Shown: positions 61,370 through 64,000 of the stretch, in pieces
Layout of the letters: each line of letters starts with the position of its first letter
Position numbering within the stretch: position 1 is the first letter of the stretch
Assembly: GCA_001972305.1 (NCBI GenBank)
Contig: BDDD01000310.1
Coordinates: forward strand, 388,851-452,850
Reading direction: 5' to 3'
Length of the DNA: 64,000 nucleotides
From: Cephalotus follicularis
Lineage: Eukaryota; Streptophyta; Magnoliopsida; Oxalidales; Cephalotaceae
Made by a program: the position numbers and the translations under genes
Notes under the pieces: generated by a model
What the model was told of the DNA's origin: nothing
What the model saw: the letters and a program-made list of their open reading frames with translations, nothing else
Databases searched by the model: none

Positions 61370-61550
61370 TGTTAAGGTTTTAGTCTGTATTAAGAGGTAA
61401 GTGTGTATGGTTTAAAACATTACACCATTCGTATCAAGTTTGAAATACTCTACAATATTGCCTCCAACTAGCATACTTATATTTATAGTAGGCCTTCACT
61501 TATTAGGTTTATATTAAAATATATTAGTTAGATAACTAATTATTCAATAA
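61370..61550 (-). repeat. 5' LTR of Copia D, diverged
   Basis: It matches 52901-53128 with many substitutions and a deletion of about 45 bp in the GGGTTTTACCTTATTTTGGG region. Its end is blurred (TATTCAATA against TATCCAACA). Confidence 0.6.
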
Positions 61551-63054
61551 GGACAAATTTTTTGAATCGAATTTGTAAAATTAAAGGGATAATTAATAAA
61601 CTAGAAGTGAAAAATAAATAACAAAAAACACCAAAGAATTTTACGTTATTAAACCTTCGAGGTAAAGAAAAAAACCACAATACCATAGTCCACTAAAAAA
61701 CTTTCACCGTAATAAAATAATGGAATACAATTCCAACATCGGGGTGGATCTCTCATACAATGCACAAATATTGCGCCTTTAATTTAAGGTTACGAGTGTT
61801 TAATACTCCCCTCATAAATTGGCTCTCTATTTCCCTCATAGAATCTTCCTCTGGTTCACTCTCTATTCTTTTTCTCCCTGACTCTTTTTGCTTTGAGCTT
61901 TTCGTTGTGCTCTGCTTCATTCCTTGTCACCATTGACTTTCTACAGCCTTCAAAAATGGTGTGAAAGGACAACGGATAGTGCCAAAATAGGCACCGTATA
62001 ATGACTTCGATATTTGCTGTTCCAAACATGTAGAATTCAAATTTGGCGTGTTAGGAGTGAATGGGCTCATTGCAAAGCAAAATCGCTTTCGCTTTCTCTT
62101 TCTCTTTCTCTTTCTCTTTCTCTTAGGTTACCCACCTCATGGTAGGACCCAACTTTTCATTTACTAGCTACTTCAAAGTTACTGATCTCGTCCTTCTGTC
62201 TTTATAGTTCAGCTATCCTCTTTGTAATGCTTCATTGGTCTACTTGATCTAGTATTAAAGGCTATGATGTTAAGGTCATATCATATCATCTATTGCTAAG
62301 TGCATACGTTGTTGGTCTTGACAAATACTGATATGTTACCGTAATGAAGCTCTTGTATGCATTCAATATGTCATGAATTATACATTTAATTAATAATATT
62401 TAAATATATAAAAATAATTAATAATAATTATTAAGTAAATTAAAGATAAATATCATTAATTATATTTATGTATTTTTATGTTATTAACTTAATACATTAG
62501 GTAAACTATACAATGAATATATATAAGAATTTCTTATTTTCAAAATCATAATCGATTAACTATTTTAAGTTAGTTTCATGCATTAAAAAGTGTAAAAACA
62601 TATATTTCATTTATCTAGTATATGACATTTTCAGTGAAAAATTTGGTATACCACATGGTGTAAAAATTTTAATATGAAATAAGTACTTTCTTACATATAT
62701 TTTTAACACATCAATCATTTTTTTTTTATTTTATGAAAAAAACATAACGTATTTGTTTTTTATTTCATTTCATACTACAGCATAACTTTTTTTTTTTCAT
62801 AAGGCATTAACTTATTTTAACTTATTTTATACCACGTGGGTGGATCATTGCTAATCGGCACATATCAGTTAAAAAAAGGATTATAACTATGAAATTTGGT
62901 AGTATCATGTTATATATATGAATCCACTTGAAATTTTACTTGACTATTCCCTTGGCAAAAACAATAGGCAGTTATATGACAAGGACAGTATAAATCATAA
63001 GTCTCATATAAGGTCCTTCAATTCACACATTTTGTGTGTTATAACATATTAATG
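61551..63054. other. AT-rich intergenic sequence
   Basis: No gene recognised. A TTTCTC hexamer run lies at 62085-62124. The first 250 bp may be old retrotransposon sequence, but I cannot place it. Confidence 0.35.
62085..62124. repeat. (CTTTCT)n microsatellite
   Basis: About six hexamer units of CTTTCT/TTTCTC. Confidence 0.85.
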
Positions 63055-64000
63055 TGTAACACCCCCAATCCGAGTTCACTTTTATTCAAAGTAAGCTACG
63101 AGGATTCGGTGCGTTATATGGGGCTAACCTTTAACCATTTTAACAATCTTACTTATTGTTAACATTTATCATTAACTTTTCATAATCTTAATTATGTCTT
63201 ACAACTTTCAATACTAACCCCCAAACATAACACTCTCATTTGAAAACTTCATAAATTATAACGATTCTTGTGAATGTCTTTACATCTATAAAACATTATC
63301 ATAACACATTACACAGCGAACAACTTGACTTATTACATCATAAAAAAAATAGTTTATGCAAAATATATTTGCTTCTCAAAACTCCTTTTACGAACTTCTG
63401 CTAAAACTCGAAATTTCACGCTCAATCATTTCCTGTAAATTTTTATTTGAAAATAAAATATTGAAAGGAGTGAGCATCAAATAGCCTAGTAAGGGTTTTA
63501 TAATAAAATACATCATCACATTTCTTTTTCTGATCATATCTTCTGAATCAGAACATTTCATAAAAACTGAGGGGTTTTATAAACTTAAAGAACCCAATTG
63601 AACCTGCTTCACCAGGGCCTTGTGCACTCCCCGATTACTATTCCTACATCACATGCATGTCCACGAGCACTCTCCGCCCCATTATCCCTCTTTGGATCGC
63701 AATCCAAGAGTTGTTCATCTCAGTTCATTATATTTTTACATTTCATAAATTCATTTCTTAATACCTTGCGTGATCAGCTCAAAATATTCATAAAAAAAAC
63801 ATCGTACAATATTTCTAAAACTGGTATTTCGTATAGTAACATTCGTTTTCATAGAACACTTAAAACAGTAAAGTTATAGTAGACATCTAAAAGAATTCAG
63901 AAAGATAAAGTTCATAGACTTTGGTTGAGAAACGAATATGCAGTGAATTTTTAAAGTTGCAAGTTCCATATGTTGGCAGAACATGAACAGTAATTTTAAA
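63055..64000. mobile_element. LTR-like sequence running off the window
   Basis: It starts TGTAACACCCCC, the same terminal word as the solo element at 45562, and continues with non-coding sequence typical of long plant LTRs. The other end is not in the window, so this rests on the start motif only. Confidence 0.4.

Larger units (their letters stand above)
52901..61550 (-). mobile_element. Copia element D, defective, split by an LTR-type insertion
   Basis: Two diverged LTR copies (52901-53128 and 61370-61550) enclose a complete but broken Copia gene order on the minus strand: gag, CCHC knuckle, protease, integrase, reverse transcriptase, RNase H. Near the 5' end a 2.6-kb LTR-type sequence (58737-61319) is inserted; without it the element is about 6 kb. 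A polypurine tract follows the left LTR (53129-53140). I found neither a convincing primer-binding site nor a target duplication, consistent with age. Confidence 0.75.

Noticed and set aside
1-64000. tRNA, rRNA or CRISPR arrays
   Set aside because: No cloverleaf with A and B boxes, rRNA sequence or regularly spaced repeat-spacer array was recognised by eye; the tandem arrays present have no unique spacers.

Overview
This is a plant nuclear window. Spliced genes with GT-AG introns, plant-only protein families (DUF3133/EDR4-like, TBL, UGT72, 3xHMG-box) and dense Gypsy, Copia, hAT, MULE and MITE insertions point to a dicot, plausibly a woody one. I cannot name the species from sequence alone.

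Five apparently functional host genes are present. In order they are: a DUF3133/EDR4-like protein (13920-17830, +), a TRICHOME BIREFRINGENCE-LIKE O-acetyltransferase (22338-26303, +), a three-HMG-box protein (27054-29618, +), a GABA transporter GAT1-type gene (30877-44012, +) and a single-exon UGT72B-type glucosyltransferase (49038-50462, -). I rebuilt their exon structures from splice sites and reading-frame continuity. The genes are functionally unrelated, as is usual in a plant genome.

Layout: 1-4880 is the 3' part of a pol-less Gypsy element whose internal region carries long 27-bp and 75-bp tandem arrays. Next come foldback MITEs, one of them split by a solo LTR with a perfect target duplication (6462-7479). 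8071-12194 is a Mutator-like element with nearly identical ~0.5-kb inverted terminal repeats; it holds a FAR1/FRS-type transposase remnant and one exon of an aspartyl aminopeptidase. A second solo LTR of the same family (20399-21513) lies between the EDR4-like and TBL genes. The HMG gene has a 235-bp tandem duplication over its last splice junction. GAT1 intron 3 is 8.5 kb because one Copia element inserted there and a second Copia element then inserted into the first.

The right third is mostly mobile DNA: a small solo LTR, a broken SEH1-like nucleoporin fragment, two oppositely oriented hAT copies flanking the UGT gene, and a defective ~8.6-kb Copia element, itself split by a 2.6-kb LTR-type insertion and apparently inserted into an older Copia fragment. 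The window ends in another LTR-like sequence. I found no clear tRNA, rRNA or CRISPR and no convincing undescribed system. The most original items are the gene-carrying MULE, the duplicated last exon of the HMG gene and the nested intron of the transporter gene.
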